Source: Rhodocyclaceae bacterium (GTDB lineage: Bacteria; Pseudomonadota; Gammaproteobacteria; Burkholderiales; Rhodocyclaceae). Taken from it: a stretch of DNA of 6,624 nucleotides. Below, one piece after another: positions 1 to 6,624 of the stretch. Position numbers and translations under genes: made by a program. The stretch spans positions 1 to 6,624 of the forward strand of contig JAEUNN010000022.1 in the NCBI GenBank assembly GCA_016791085.1, in the 5' to 3' direction. The first letter of the stretch is position 1; each line of letters begins with the position of its first letter. Under the pieces are notes generated by a model. It had not been told where the DNA came from. It ran no database searches and was given only the letters and a program-made list of their open reading frames with translations.

Positions 1-2390
1 GCGACCACTTCGCCGTCGGCGCGGCCGCGCTGGCACTGGTCCTGGTACAGGATGACCTCGTCGAAGGCGTCGCCCAGCAATTCCGTCTGACGCCGTATGT
101 CTTCGTCGCGGCGGTCGCCCGCGCCGCTGATCACGACCGAACGGCGCGTGGCCGGCATGTTGTTCACGGCCGCCAGCAGCGCCATCATGGCATCCGGGTT
201 GTGGCCATAGTCGGCGATGAGCGTGGCGCCGCGATAGTCGAACACATTGAAACGGCCCGGCGCGGTGGCAGCGTCATTGACGAAGGACGACAGGCCTTTT
301 TTGACGATCACCCAATCGACACCCAGCGCCCAGGCCGCGGCCGCGGAGGCCATGGCGTTCTCGATCTGGAAACCTATGCTGCCGTTCCGGGTGAGGGGAA
401 TGTCCGCGAGCGGTATCGAAATTTTGGTGCGGCCTTCCGCGGCGATGATGGCGTCGCCATCGAGATAGACCACGCGGCGCCCCTGCGCACGGTGCGTGGC
501 GAGTACCGGATGGTCGCGGTCCGACGCGAAATAGATGATGGAGCCGGGGCAGGAATCGGCCATCGCGGCCACCATGGGGTCGGCCGCGTTGAGCACCGCA
601 GTACCTTTGGGCGCCACGTTCTGCACGATCACGCGCTTCACGACGGCCAAATCTTCCACGCTGTGGATGTAGTTGAGCCCGAGGTGGTCGCCTATGCCTA
701 TGTTGGTCACGATGGCCACGTCGCAGCGGTCGAATGCCAGGCCTTCGCGCAGCACGCCGCCGCGCGCGGTTTCGAATACCGCGGCATCCACTTCCGGGTG
801 CAGCAGCACGTTGCGCGCGCTGCGCGGGCCGCTGCAGTCGCCGGTGTCTATGCGGCTGCGGCCGACATAAACGCCGTCGGAATTGGTCATGCCGACGCGG
901 TGGCCCTGCACGCCCAGAATGTGCGCGGTGAGCCGCACGGTGGTGGTTTTGCCGTTGGTACCGGCTACCGCGACCACCGGAATGCGGCCGCAATCGCCGG
1001 GCGCGAACATGATGTCCACGATGGCTTCGCCGACCGGCCGGCTTTTGCCGAACGAAGGCGCGAGGTGCATGCGCAGCCCCGGCGCGGCATTTACTTCGAC
1101 GATGCCGCCGCCCTGTTCTTCCAGCGGACGCGAAATGCTTTCGCACACCACATCCACGCCACAAATGTCCAGGCCCACCATTTGCGCGGCTTCGACCGCG
1201 CGCGCGGCGACTTCGGCATGCACGTCGTCGGTGACATCCGTGGCGGTGCCGCCGGTGCTCAGGTTGGCGTTGTTGCGCAACAGCACGCGCTTGCCTTTGG
1301 GCGGCACGCTGTCGGCCGTGAAGCCGCGTTCGGCCAGGGTGGCGAGCGCAATGTCATCGAGCCGGATTTTGGTCAGCGTGGTGGCGTGGCCGGAGCCGCG
1401 GCGCGGGTCGCGGTTGATTTCTTCGACCAGTTCGCGAATGCTGCGCTGGCCGTCGCCTATCACCCGCGGCGGATCGCGTCTGGCCGCCGCGACCAGTTTG
1501 TCGCCCACCACCAGCAGGCGGAAATCCGCGCCGGGCAGGTAGCGCTCCACGATGATTTCGTCGCCGCGCGCCCTGGCGCCCGCAAACGCGGCCGTCACCT
1601 GTTCCTGCGTTTCGATATTGACCGTGACGCCCTTGCCCTGATTGCCGTCGCGCGGCTTTACCACGACGCGGCCACCCAGGGCGCGCGCCGCTTCCCAGGC
1701 CTCTTCGGCGCTGCTTACCACGCGGCCCAGCGGCACCGGCACGCCGGCGGCGTCGAGCAGGGCTTTGGTCAGTTCCTTGTCCTGCGCGATGGTTTCGGCG
1801 ATGGCGCCGGTGCGGCCGGTTTCGGCCGCCTGGATGCGGCGCTGGCGGCTGCCCCAGCCGAATTGCACCATGCTGCCCTGGGTCAGGCGCCGGTACGGCA
1901 CGCCGCGCGCGGCGGCAGCCTGCACGATGGCGCCGGTGCTGGGCCCGAGGCGTACGTCCTCGTCCAGTTCCTGCAGGCGGGAAAGCGCAGCGGCCAGATC
2001 GAAAGGCGTGTCTTCGAGCGCGGCCTGAATCAGTTGTTCGGCCAAATCCATGGCCAGCCGGCCGACTTCTTCTTCGCTGTACTCGACCACCACCTGGTAA
2101 ATGCCTTCTTCGACGGTGGCCGAGGTGTGGCTGAACGTGACCGGACAGCCGGCCTGTTCCTGCAGGCCCAGGGCCGACAGTTCGAGTGCGCGCGCCACCG
2201 ACACCGGGCCGCGGTAGCCGGCCGGCTTGAGCACGTCCAGTTCCGGGAAGCGCTCGCGCAGACGGGTTTCGAAGCCGGGCAGATTGCAGATGGCGCGTTC
2301 CTGTTCGGTGCATTGCACCACGGCTTCGATCGCCGTATGGCGACTCCACAAGTTGGGGCCGCGCAGTGCGCGTACGCGTTTGACGTCCAT
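1..2390 (-). CDS. cphA: Cyanophycin synthetase CphA, catalytically complete copy (C-terminus outside window)
   Basis: Polymerises cyanophycin in the cytoplasm. The ATP-grasp domain adds Asp to the backbone carboxyl end, and the Mur-ligase-like domain links Arg to the Asp side chain; each step uses ATP. I translated 796 codons from ATG 2390 without a stop. N-domain: residues 1 to about 150, opening with the family hallmark RGPNLW (10-15). Then come LGPST and the QRRI/DKELTK block. ATP-grasp: K245-P, GNQGKG (249-254), DPRRG, H335 followed by LTKI (339-342), R372 with NANLSTGG (374-381), EVNAAPG (432-438). Mur part: P-loop GTNGKTTT (477-484), ETARGG (540-545), NIGIGDHLG (563-571), C-terminal lobe DYGHNP (727-732). 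The family is roughly 870-900 residues long, so some 70-100 residues are missing to the left. The start is supported by a GAGGA site and by alignment to CphA'. Oddity: the N-domain HxxEH motif seen in CphA' (residues 82-86) reads RALEL here (67-71), so both histidines are gone. It lies second in a minus-strand unit behind CphA'. The assignment is very secure. Confidence 0.97.
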   Translation of the reverse strand, partial: MDVKRVRALRGPNLWSRHTAIEAVVQCTEQERAICNLPGFETRLRERFPELDVLKPAGYRGPVSVARALELSALGLQEQAGCPVTFSHTSATVEEGIYQVVVEYSEEEVGRLAMDLAEQLIQAALEDTPFDLAAALSRLQELDEDVRLGPSTGAIVQAAAARGVPYRRLTQGSMVQFGWGSRQRRIQAAETGRTGAIAETIAQDKELTKALLDAAGVPVPLGRVVSSAEEAWEAARALGGRVVVKPRDGNQGKGVTVNIETQEQVTAAFAGARARGDEIIVERYLPGADFRLLVVGDKLVAAARRDPPRVIGDGQRSIRELVEEINRDPRRGSGHATTLTKIRLDDIALATLAERGFTADSVPPKGKRVLLRNNANLSTGGTATDVTDDVHAEVAARAVEAAQMVGLDICGVDVVCESISRPLEEQGGGIVEVNAAPGLRMHLAPSFGKSRPVGEAIVDIMFAPGDCGRIPVVAVAGTNGKTTTVRLTAHILGVQGHRVGMTNSDGVYVGRSRIDTGDCSGPRSARNVLLHPEVDAAVFETARGGVLREGLAFDRCDVAIVTNIGIGDHLGLNYIHSVEDLAVVKRVIVQNVAPKGTAVLNAADPMVAAMADSCPGSIIYFASDRDHPVLATHRAQGRRVVYLDGDAIIAAEGRTKISIPLADIPLTRNGSIGFQIENAMASAAAAWALGVDWVIVKKGLSSFVNDAATAPGRFNVFDYRGATLIADYGHNPDAMMALLAAVNNMPATRRSVVISGAGDRRDEDIRRQTELLGDAFDEVILYQDQCQRGRADGEVV

Positions 2391-2396
2391 GTATCG

Positions 2397-2401
2397 TCCT
2401 C
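2397..2401 (-). promoter_or_regulatory. Ribosome binding site of cphA
   Basis: On the minus strand GAGGA stands 6 bases before the ATG at 2390. It is the only good Shine-Dalgarno match near a start in this window and fixes the cphA start. It lies in the 34-base gap after the cphA' stop (TGA, 2425-2427). That gap is too short for an obvious separate promoter or terminator, which supports co-transcription with independent ribosome loading. Confidence 0.65.
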
Positions 2402-2424
2402 GTTATTCGTGTGTCGGCGCGCGT

Positions 2425-4638
2425 TCAGGCCGGCTGCGTGGCCGGTTCGGTTTTGCGCGCCCAGGGTTTGGCTAGCGGTTTGGGGTCGAAAGTTTCCATG
2501 CCGGCCCCGATAAGATCGTTCGGCACGCCCAGCGCCCAGGCCGCCGCCGCGGCAGCCAGCACGTCCTGGGGCGGCAGCGGTTCGGCATCGGGCCGCGCGC
2601 GGCGCGCGTTGGGGAGCGGGCCCAGATCGTCCGCGTCCTCGCCGCGCGCGAATATGAGCCGGCCTTCTTTCATGAGTACCGCGCGGCCGCCCTTGGCCAG
2701 ATGTTCCACCACCACCGGGTGCTCGGCGTCCAGGCTGAAAAAGATGACTTCGCCGTCGCACAGGCCGGCCATTTCGGCGACGCGGCCGTCCTGAGCGTTG
2801 AGCACCGCGGCGCCGCCTTCAAGCACCACGTCCACCTGCGTGCGCAGCAGGTTGTAGAGGTGCTCCGGGGTATCCAGGTAAAGGTCGGGCAGGGTGCTGT
2901 CGGGGTCCAGTTCGGTGACCACGCCGACCTGACAGCGGTCGTAGGCCAAGCCCTCGCTGGCGATGCTGTGCGGGCCGTTCTCGATGATCGCGGCTTCGGT
3001 CGAGCGGTTCACGAGTACCTTGTGGGCGCTCGCCCAGTTCGCGCAGTCGCCGCTATAGACGCGGCGGCGGTGCATGAACATGCCGTCGCCGCAGGCCATG
3101 CTGATGTGCTTGCCGGACAGATAGAGCAGGCGCCCGATCAGGCGCGTGACCAGCGTCGTGCCGCGCGTGCCGGTGACGCCTACCACCGGCACGCGACCAC
3201 TGGCCGAGGGCGGAAACAGGTGATCGACGATGGCGCGCCCAACCGGACGCGGCTCGCCCGAGGCGGGCTTGAGGTGCATGAGCAGGCCCGGCCCGGCATT
3301 GACTTCGACGATGGCGCCGCCGGTTTCCTGCAGCGGGCGCGCCACGTTTTCGGTGACCAGATCGATGCCGGCGATATCCAGTCCGACCACGCGCGCGGCC
3401 AGGCAGGCGGCCGCCGCGACCGACGGATGGACTTCGTCGGTACAGTCGAACGCGACCACGCCGGTGCGCTGTACGGTGATGCGCGCGCCCGCGGGCGGTA
3501 TCGAGTCGGGCTGGTAACCCTGGCGTTCGATTTCGAGCCGCAGCGACGCGTCTTCGTCCAGCAGCACCAGGTCGAGCGGAAATTCTTCGCTGCGGCCGCG
3601 GCGCGGATCGGTGTTGATCTGGGTGTCTATGAGTTGCGTGACGGTAGAACTGCCGTCGCCCACGACCTGCACGATTTCGCCGCGCGCGGCCGCCGCGACG
3701 CGCCCGCCCACCACCAGCAGGCGATGTTCGGAACCGCGGATGAATTGTTCCACGATCACGTCGCTGCCTTCTTCGGCGGCCACCGCGAAAGCCGCTTCCA
3801 CCTGTTCGCGCGTACGCAGTTCCAGCGACACGCCGCGCGCATGATTGGCGTCGCTGGGCTTCACGACCACCGGCATGCCCAGGTCTTCGGCAGCCGACCA
3901 GGCGTCTTCGGGGCTTTCCACGATGCGGCCGGACGGCACCGGCACGCCGCAGCTTTTCAGCAACTGTTTGGTCAGGTCCTTGTCACTCGATATGCTTTCG
4001 GCGATGGCGCTGGTCTGGTCGGTTTCCGCGGTCCAGATGCGGCGCTGGCTCGCGCCGTATCCGAGTTGCACGAGGTTGCCGGCGGTGAGGCGGATCGAGG
4101 GGATGCGGCGGTCGGTGGCGGCTTCCACGATGCAGGCCGTGCTGGGGCCCAGCATCAGGCGGTCGGCCAGGTCGCGCAGATGAATGAGCGTGGCATCGAG
4201 CGCGTAGGGCTGGTCATTGATGGCGGCCATCAGCAGGTCGCGCCCGGCGCGCATGCAGGCGATGCTGACTTCTTTCTGGCGCGAGCGCACCACCACCTTG
4301 TAGACGCCCGGACGCGAGGTCTGGCGCGCCTTGCCGAATCCGCTTTGCATGCCGGCCAGGTTTTGCAGTTCTATCGTGACGTGTTCCAGAATATGCGCGG
4401 ACCAGGTGCCTTCGCGCAGCCGCTCGAGGAAGCCGCCGCGCCGGCCGACGCCGCAACGATGTTCGACGAGGCCCGGCAGCCAGGCCACCAGACGTTCGTA
4501 CAGTCCGGGAATTTTGTTGGAGGGGAAATCTTCGAGGTTCCCGATATCGACCACGGCTTCGATCACCGGGCGGTAGGTCCACATGTTGGGACCGTTCAAA
4601 TACCGGATTTCTATGATTTTGATGTCGTCTTTAATCAT
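2425..4638 (-). CDS. cphA': Divergent cyanophycin synthetase paralogue CphA' (degenerate ATP-grasp and Mur-like sites, intact N-domain HxxEH)
   Basis: A complete 737-residue protein, homologous to CphA along its length but shorter. Seen: RYLNGPNMW (12-20), SAHILEH with HxxEH at 82-86 and E90, LGPST (163-167), the QRRI and DKDLTK blocks, and an ATP-grasp core with K260-P and EVNAGPG (E445, N447). Changed against its neighbour: the GNQGKG loop is ANHARG (264-269); the H...LTKI segment after DPRRG is replaced; NANLSTGG is replaced by a shorter stretch near 390-396; the Mur P-loop GTNGKTT is GTRGTTL (490-496), losing its lysine; ETARGG is ENGPHS (553-558); NIGIGDHLG is lost; the protein ends without the DYGHNP lobe, in a charged Pro-rich tail. 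The start at 4638 places the conserved N-terminus correctly; an upstream in-frame ATG at 4824 would add 62 unconserved residues. No Shine-Dalgarno is visible. Cyanobacterial CphA2 also has a reduced Mur part, so a CphA2-like dipeptide polymerase is an alternative, but the ATP-grasp changes argue against it. Known: Ralstonia eutropha also has a cphA/cphA' pair. Inferred: a partner or primer-forming subunit for CphA. Confidence 0.93.
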   Translation of the reverse strand: MIKDDIKIIEIRYLNGPNMWTYRPVIEAVVDIGNLEDFPSNKIPGLYERLVAWLPGLVEHRCGVGRRGGFLERLREGTWSAHILEHVTIELQNLAGMQSGFGKARQTSRPGVYKVVVRSRQKEVSIACMRAGRDLLMAAINDQPYALDATLIHLRDLADRLMLGPSTACIVEAATDRRIPSIRLTAGNLVQLGYGASQRRIWTAETDQTSAIAESISSDKDLTKQLLKSCGVPVPSGRIVESPEDAWSAAEDLGMPVVVKPSDANHARGVSLELRTREQVEAAFAVAAEEGSDVIVEQFIRGSEHRLLVVGGRVAAAARGEIVQVVGDGSSTVTQLIDTQINTDPRRGRSEEFPLDLVLLDEDASLRLEIERQGYQPDSIPPAGARITVQRTGVVAFDCTDEVHPSVAAAACLAARVVGLDIAGIDLVTENVARPLQETGGAIVEVNAGPGLLMHLKPASGEPRPVGRAIVDHLFPPSASGRVPVVGVTGTRGTTLVTRLIGRLLYLSGKHISMACGDGMFMHRRRVYSGDCANWASAHKVLVNRSTEAAIIENGPHSIASEGLAYDRCQVGVVTELDPDSTLPDLYLDTPEHLYNLLRTQVDVVLEGGAAVLNAQDGRVAEMAGLCDGEVIFFSLDAEHPVVVEHLAKGGRAVLMKEGRLIFARGEDADDLGPLPNARRARPDAEPLPPQDVLAAAAAAWALGVPNDLIGAGMETFDPKPLAKPWARKTEPATQPA

Positions 4639-4876
4639 GGTCGAACGTTTAGGCCGGGTGAGGATGGGATTGAAAGCTTTGTGACAGCAGCTAACGCTTG
4701 ACAACGAGAATGGTTTACCGGGCCGCGTCGCTAAAAACCGTAACAAACTGCAAAACAGACCCCGGCGGCGCGCCGCGTGCGGATGCCCGCCGGCCCTGGC
4801 GCCACGCCTGCTGCGCCGCGCCAATGCCGTGCGCGACGAGCGCTCCCCGCCTAATGCTTACGTTTCGGGCCCCTGC
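4639..4876. promoter_or_regulatory. Divergent intergenic region between cphA' and the ABC transporter gene
   Basis: This 238-base stretch separates two divergently transcribed starts and must carry the promoter for at least the cphA' side. The half next to cphA' (about 4639-4760) is visibly richer in A and T than the surrounding genes, as expected of a promoter. A TTGACA hexamer lies at 4698-4703 on the plus strand, but no good -10 follows at 16-18 bases, so I do not call a promoter. AAAGCTTT (4673-4680) is a short palindrome of unknown meaning. The half next to the transporter (about 4760-4850) is very GC-rich with a 12-base palindrome at 4765-4776. No ArgR-like operator, riboswitch or terminator could be recognised with confidence. 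Neither flanking start has a clear Shine-Dalgarno. Confidence 0.45.
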
Positions 4877-6624
4877 ATGAATGAGCCACTAAAAGCTGCC
4901 AGCGAAATTGCTGCGGTGCCAGAGAACTGGCGCGCGCAAATTGCCGCTCTATTGCAGCCCGGCGAGCAAGCGCTCGCTGCGCTGGAAACCGATCTCGACG
5001 CCGACCTGAAGTTTGCCCGCGGCCTGGTGCTGGTGACTGACCGGCGCCTCCTCGCGCAGGCGCCCAGCGCACAGACGTGGGAACAATGGTCCTATCGTAG
5101 CGGCCTGGAATTGCGTCACCACGACCATGCCGGTGTCGGCAGCCTGGAGTTGCACGACGCCGCCGGGCGGTTGGCGAACTGGCGTTACACGCTGGGGCAG
5201 AACCTGCATGCATTGCGCCTGATCGATCAGTTCGAGGCGCGCCTGGATAGCCATGTCACCGGGCGTACGCCGTCGCTGCCCGAAGATCACATTTGTCCCG
5301 ACTGCAAGGCGCAACTCGAACCGGATCAGGACGAATGTCCGTTCTGTGCGCGCGAAATGCACACGCCGCCGTCCACCTGGACCCTGTTCCGGCTGTGGCG
5401 CTTCGCGCAGCCTTATCGTGGTCAGCTGCTGGCGGGCTTCCTGCTCACGCTGGCGGGTACCGCGGCCACCCTGGTGCCGCCCTACCTGACCATGCCGCTC
5501 ATGGACAAAATTCTGATTCCCTATCAGAACGGGCAGCCCATAGACGTCGGCCTGGTGGGGCTTTACCTCTGCGGCCTGCTGGGTTCCGCGCTGCTCGCCT
5601 GGGCGCTCGGCTGGGCGCGTACCTACATCCTGGCACTGGTGAGCGAGCGCATGGGTGCGGATTTGCGCACCACCACCTTCGAACATCTGTTACGCCTGTC
5701 GCTGGAATATTTCGGCGGCAAACGCACCGGCGACCTCATGGCGCGCATAGGTTCGGAAACCGATCGCATCTGCGTGTTCCTGTCGCTGCACCTGCTGGAT
5801 TTCGCGACCGACGTGCTCATGATTCTCATGACCGCGGTCATCCTCATGTCGATCAGCCCCTGGCTCGCGCTGGTCACGCTGCTGCCGCTGCCTTTCATCG
5901 CCTGGATGATCCACGTGGTGCGCGACAGATTGCGTACCGGCTTCGAAAAGGTGGACCGCATCTGGTCGGAAGTGACCAACGTGCTGGCCGACACCATTCC
6001 CGGCATACGCGTGGTGAAGGCGTTCGCGCAGGAAAGCCGCGAGGCCCAGCGCTTCCGCGAGGCGAACCGTCACAACCTGGCGGTCAATGACCGCGTGAAC
6101 GCCATCTGGTCGGTGTTTTCGCCGACCGTGACGCTGCTCACCGAAGTCGGCCTGCTGGTGGTGTGGGCTTTCGGTATCTGGCAGGTATCGCACGACCACA
6201 TCACGGTGGGTGTGCTGACGGCCTTCCTGGCGTATATCAGCCGCTTTTATACGCGCCTCGATTCGATGAGCCGCATCGTGTCGGTCACGCAGAAAGCTGC
6301 CGCCGGCGCGAAGCGCATTTTCGACATTCTGGATCATGTGTCCAGCGTGCCGGAGCCGGCCAACCCGGCGCATCTGGCGCGCGTCGAGGGGCGCATAGAA
6401 CTGAACGGCGTGGGCTTCCGCTACGGCAATCGCGCCGTCATACGCGGCGTCGATCTGTCGATCGCGCCCGGCGAAATGATCGGGCTGGTAGGGCACAGCG
6501 GATCCGGCAAAAGCACGCTGGTCAATCTGATCTGCCGCTTTTACGACGTGTCGGAAGGCAGCGTGCGCATAGACGGCGTGGACATCCGCTCGCTGCCGGT
6601 GTCGGAATTCCGGCGCAATATCGG
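4877..6624 (+). CDS. ABC exporter-type transporter with N-terminal extension and zinc ribbon, cyanophycin-associated (C-terminus outside window)
   Basis: I translated 582 codons from ATG 4877 to the window edge with no stop. Domains: a soluble N-terminal part (1 to about 130) containing GLVLVTDRRLLA (49-60), a pattern typical of bacterial PH-like domains; a zinc ribbon with CPDC (140-143) and CPFC (154-157); six likely membrane helices near 183-204, 224-246, 305-325, 329-346, 413-435 and 442-457, with the exporter-type GIRVVKAFAQE (376-386); then the nucleotide-binding domain with A-loop Y516 and Walker A GHSGSGKST (539-547). Signature motif, Walker B and H-loop lie beyond the window. It is a half-transporter with TMD fused to NBD, expected to dimerise in the inner membrane. 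It is divergent from cphA'/cphA. From memory, such genes are annotated as cyanophycin metabolism-associated ABC transporters and sit beside a DUF1854 protein; that neighbour is not visible here. The substrate is unknown and I do not assign one. ATG 4877 is the first ATG in an upstream-open frame; GTG 4829 is a weaker alternative. No Shine-Dalgarno is seen. Confidence 0.92.
   Translation, partial: MNEPLKAASEIAAVPENWRAQIAALLQPGEQALAALETDLDADLKFARGLVLVTDRRLLAQAPSAQTWEQWSYRSGLELRHHDHAGVGSLELHDAAGRLANWRYTLGQNLHALRLIDQFEARLDSHVTGRTPSLPEDHICPDCKAQLEPDQDECPFCAREMHTPPSTWTLFRLWRFAQPYRGQLLAGFLLTLAGTAATLVPPYLTMPLMDKILIPYQNGQPIDVGLVGLYLCGLLGSALLAWALGWARTYILALVSERMGADLRTTTFEHLLRLSLEYFGGKRTGDLMARIGSETDRICVFLSLHLLDFATDVLMILMTAVILMSISPWLALVTLLPLPFIAWMIHVVRDRLRTGFEKVDRIWSEVTNVLADTIPGIRVVKAFAQESREAQRFREANRHNLAVNDRVNAIWSVFSPTVTLLTEVGLLVVWAFGIWQVSHDHITVGVLTAFLAYISRFYTRLDSMSRIVSVTQKAAAGAKRIFDILDHVSSVPEPANPAHLARVEGRIELNGVGFRYGNRAVIRGVDLSIAPGEMIGLVGHSGSGKSTLVNLICRFYDVSEGSVRIDGVDIRSLPVSEFRRNI

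Noticed and set aside
201..2513. A 770-codon open frame on the plus strand opposite cphA
   Set aside because: It is antisense to a gene with complete family motifs. The translation is rich in His, Arg, Ala and Gly with no domain pattern, as expected from the complement of GC-rich codons.
2425..4638. Calling cphA' a decaying pseudogene because both synthetic sites are altered
   Set aside because: The frame is fully open over 737 codons, fold-defining motifs and the HxxEH site are preserved, and spacing to cphA is operon-like. Decay would be expected to hit the N-domain too.
2701..4701. A 666-codon open frame on the plus strand opposite cphA'
   Set aside because: Same reason: low-complexity antisense translation, no recognisable domain, and the minus-strand gene explains the region.
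4698..4703. TTGACA as a sigma-70 -35 box for the transporter
   Set aside because: The hexamer is perfect, but no acceptable -10 sequence occurs 16-18 bases downstream, so it may be chance.
4765..4776. Twelve-base perfect palindrome of G and C as an operator or terminator stem
   Set aside because: Such palindromes are common by chance in sequence this GC-rich. There is no loop and no U-tract, so neither role is supported.
4639..4824. N-terminal extension of cphA' to the upstream in-frame ATG at 4824
   Set aside because: The extra 62 residues are Arg/Ser-rich and unlike the family, while the conserved N-terminus begins right after ATG 4638.
4949..6496. Two open frames (245 and 268 codons) on the minus strand opposite the ABC transporter gene
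   Set aside because: The plus strand encodes a clear transporter with Walker A and a zinc ribbon; the minus-strand frames are compositional shadows.

Overview
The window is GC-rich throughout, with compact genes and strong GC bias at third codon positions. Its gene content points to a proteobacterium, most likely a betaproteobacterium of the Burkholderiales type. That assignment is an inference from the paired cphA'/cphA arrangement and the style of the proteins, not from a marker gene. The locus concerns cyanophycin, the multi-L-arginyl-poly-L-aspartate nitrogen and carbon storage polymer.

Layout: positions 1-2390 (minus strand) hold most of a catalytically complete cyanophycin synthetase, CphA; its last residues lie left of the window. 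A 34-base gap with a good ribosome binding site separates it from the gene transcribed just before it (2425-4638, minus). That gene is a complete, divergent 737-residue paralogue, here called CphA'. Positions 4639-4876 are a divergent intergenic region. From 4877 to the right edge (plus strand) runs an ABC exporter-type protein. It has a soluble N-terminal extension and a zinc-ribbon module and is cut by the window end just after the Walker A motif. I recall this family being annotated as a cyanophycin metabolism-associated ABC transporter.

How the genes fit together: the two synthetase paralogues look like one co-transcribed unit with complementary strengths. CphA keeps the ATP-grasp (aspartate-adding) and Mur-ligase-like (arginine-adding) active-site motifs. 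It has lost the histidines of the HxxEH motif in its N-terminal domain. CphA' keeps that HxxEH motif but has degenerate motifs in both synthetic domains and lacks the C-terminal Mur lobe. In CphA1 enzymes the N-terminal site is known to cut the polymer to make primers. The pair therefore reads as a possible split of labour: CphA elongates, and CphA' makes or presents primer ends. This is the most interesting feature of the window. It is a hypothesis from sequence, and it may be typical of the whole betaproteobacterial clade rather than special to this organism.

No RNA genes, mobile elements, CRISPR arrays or convincing terminators were seen. Several very long open frames antisense to the cphA genes are composition artefacts.
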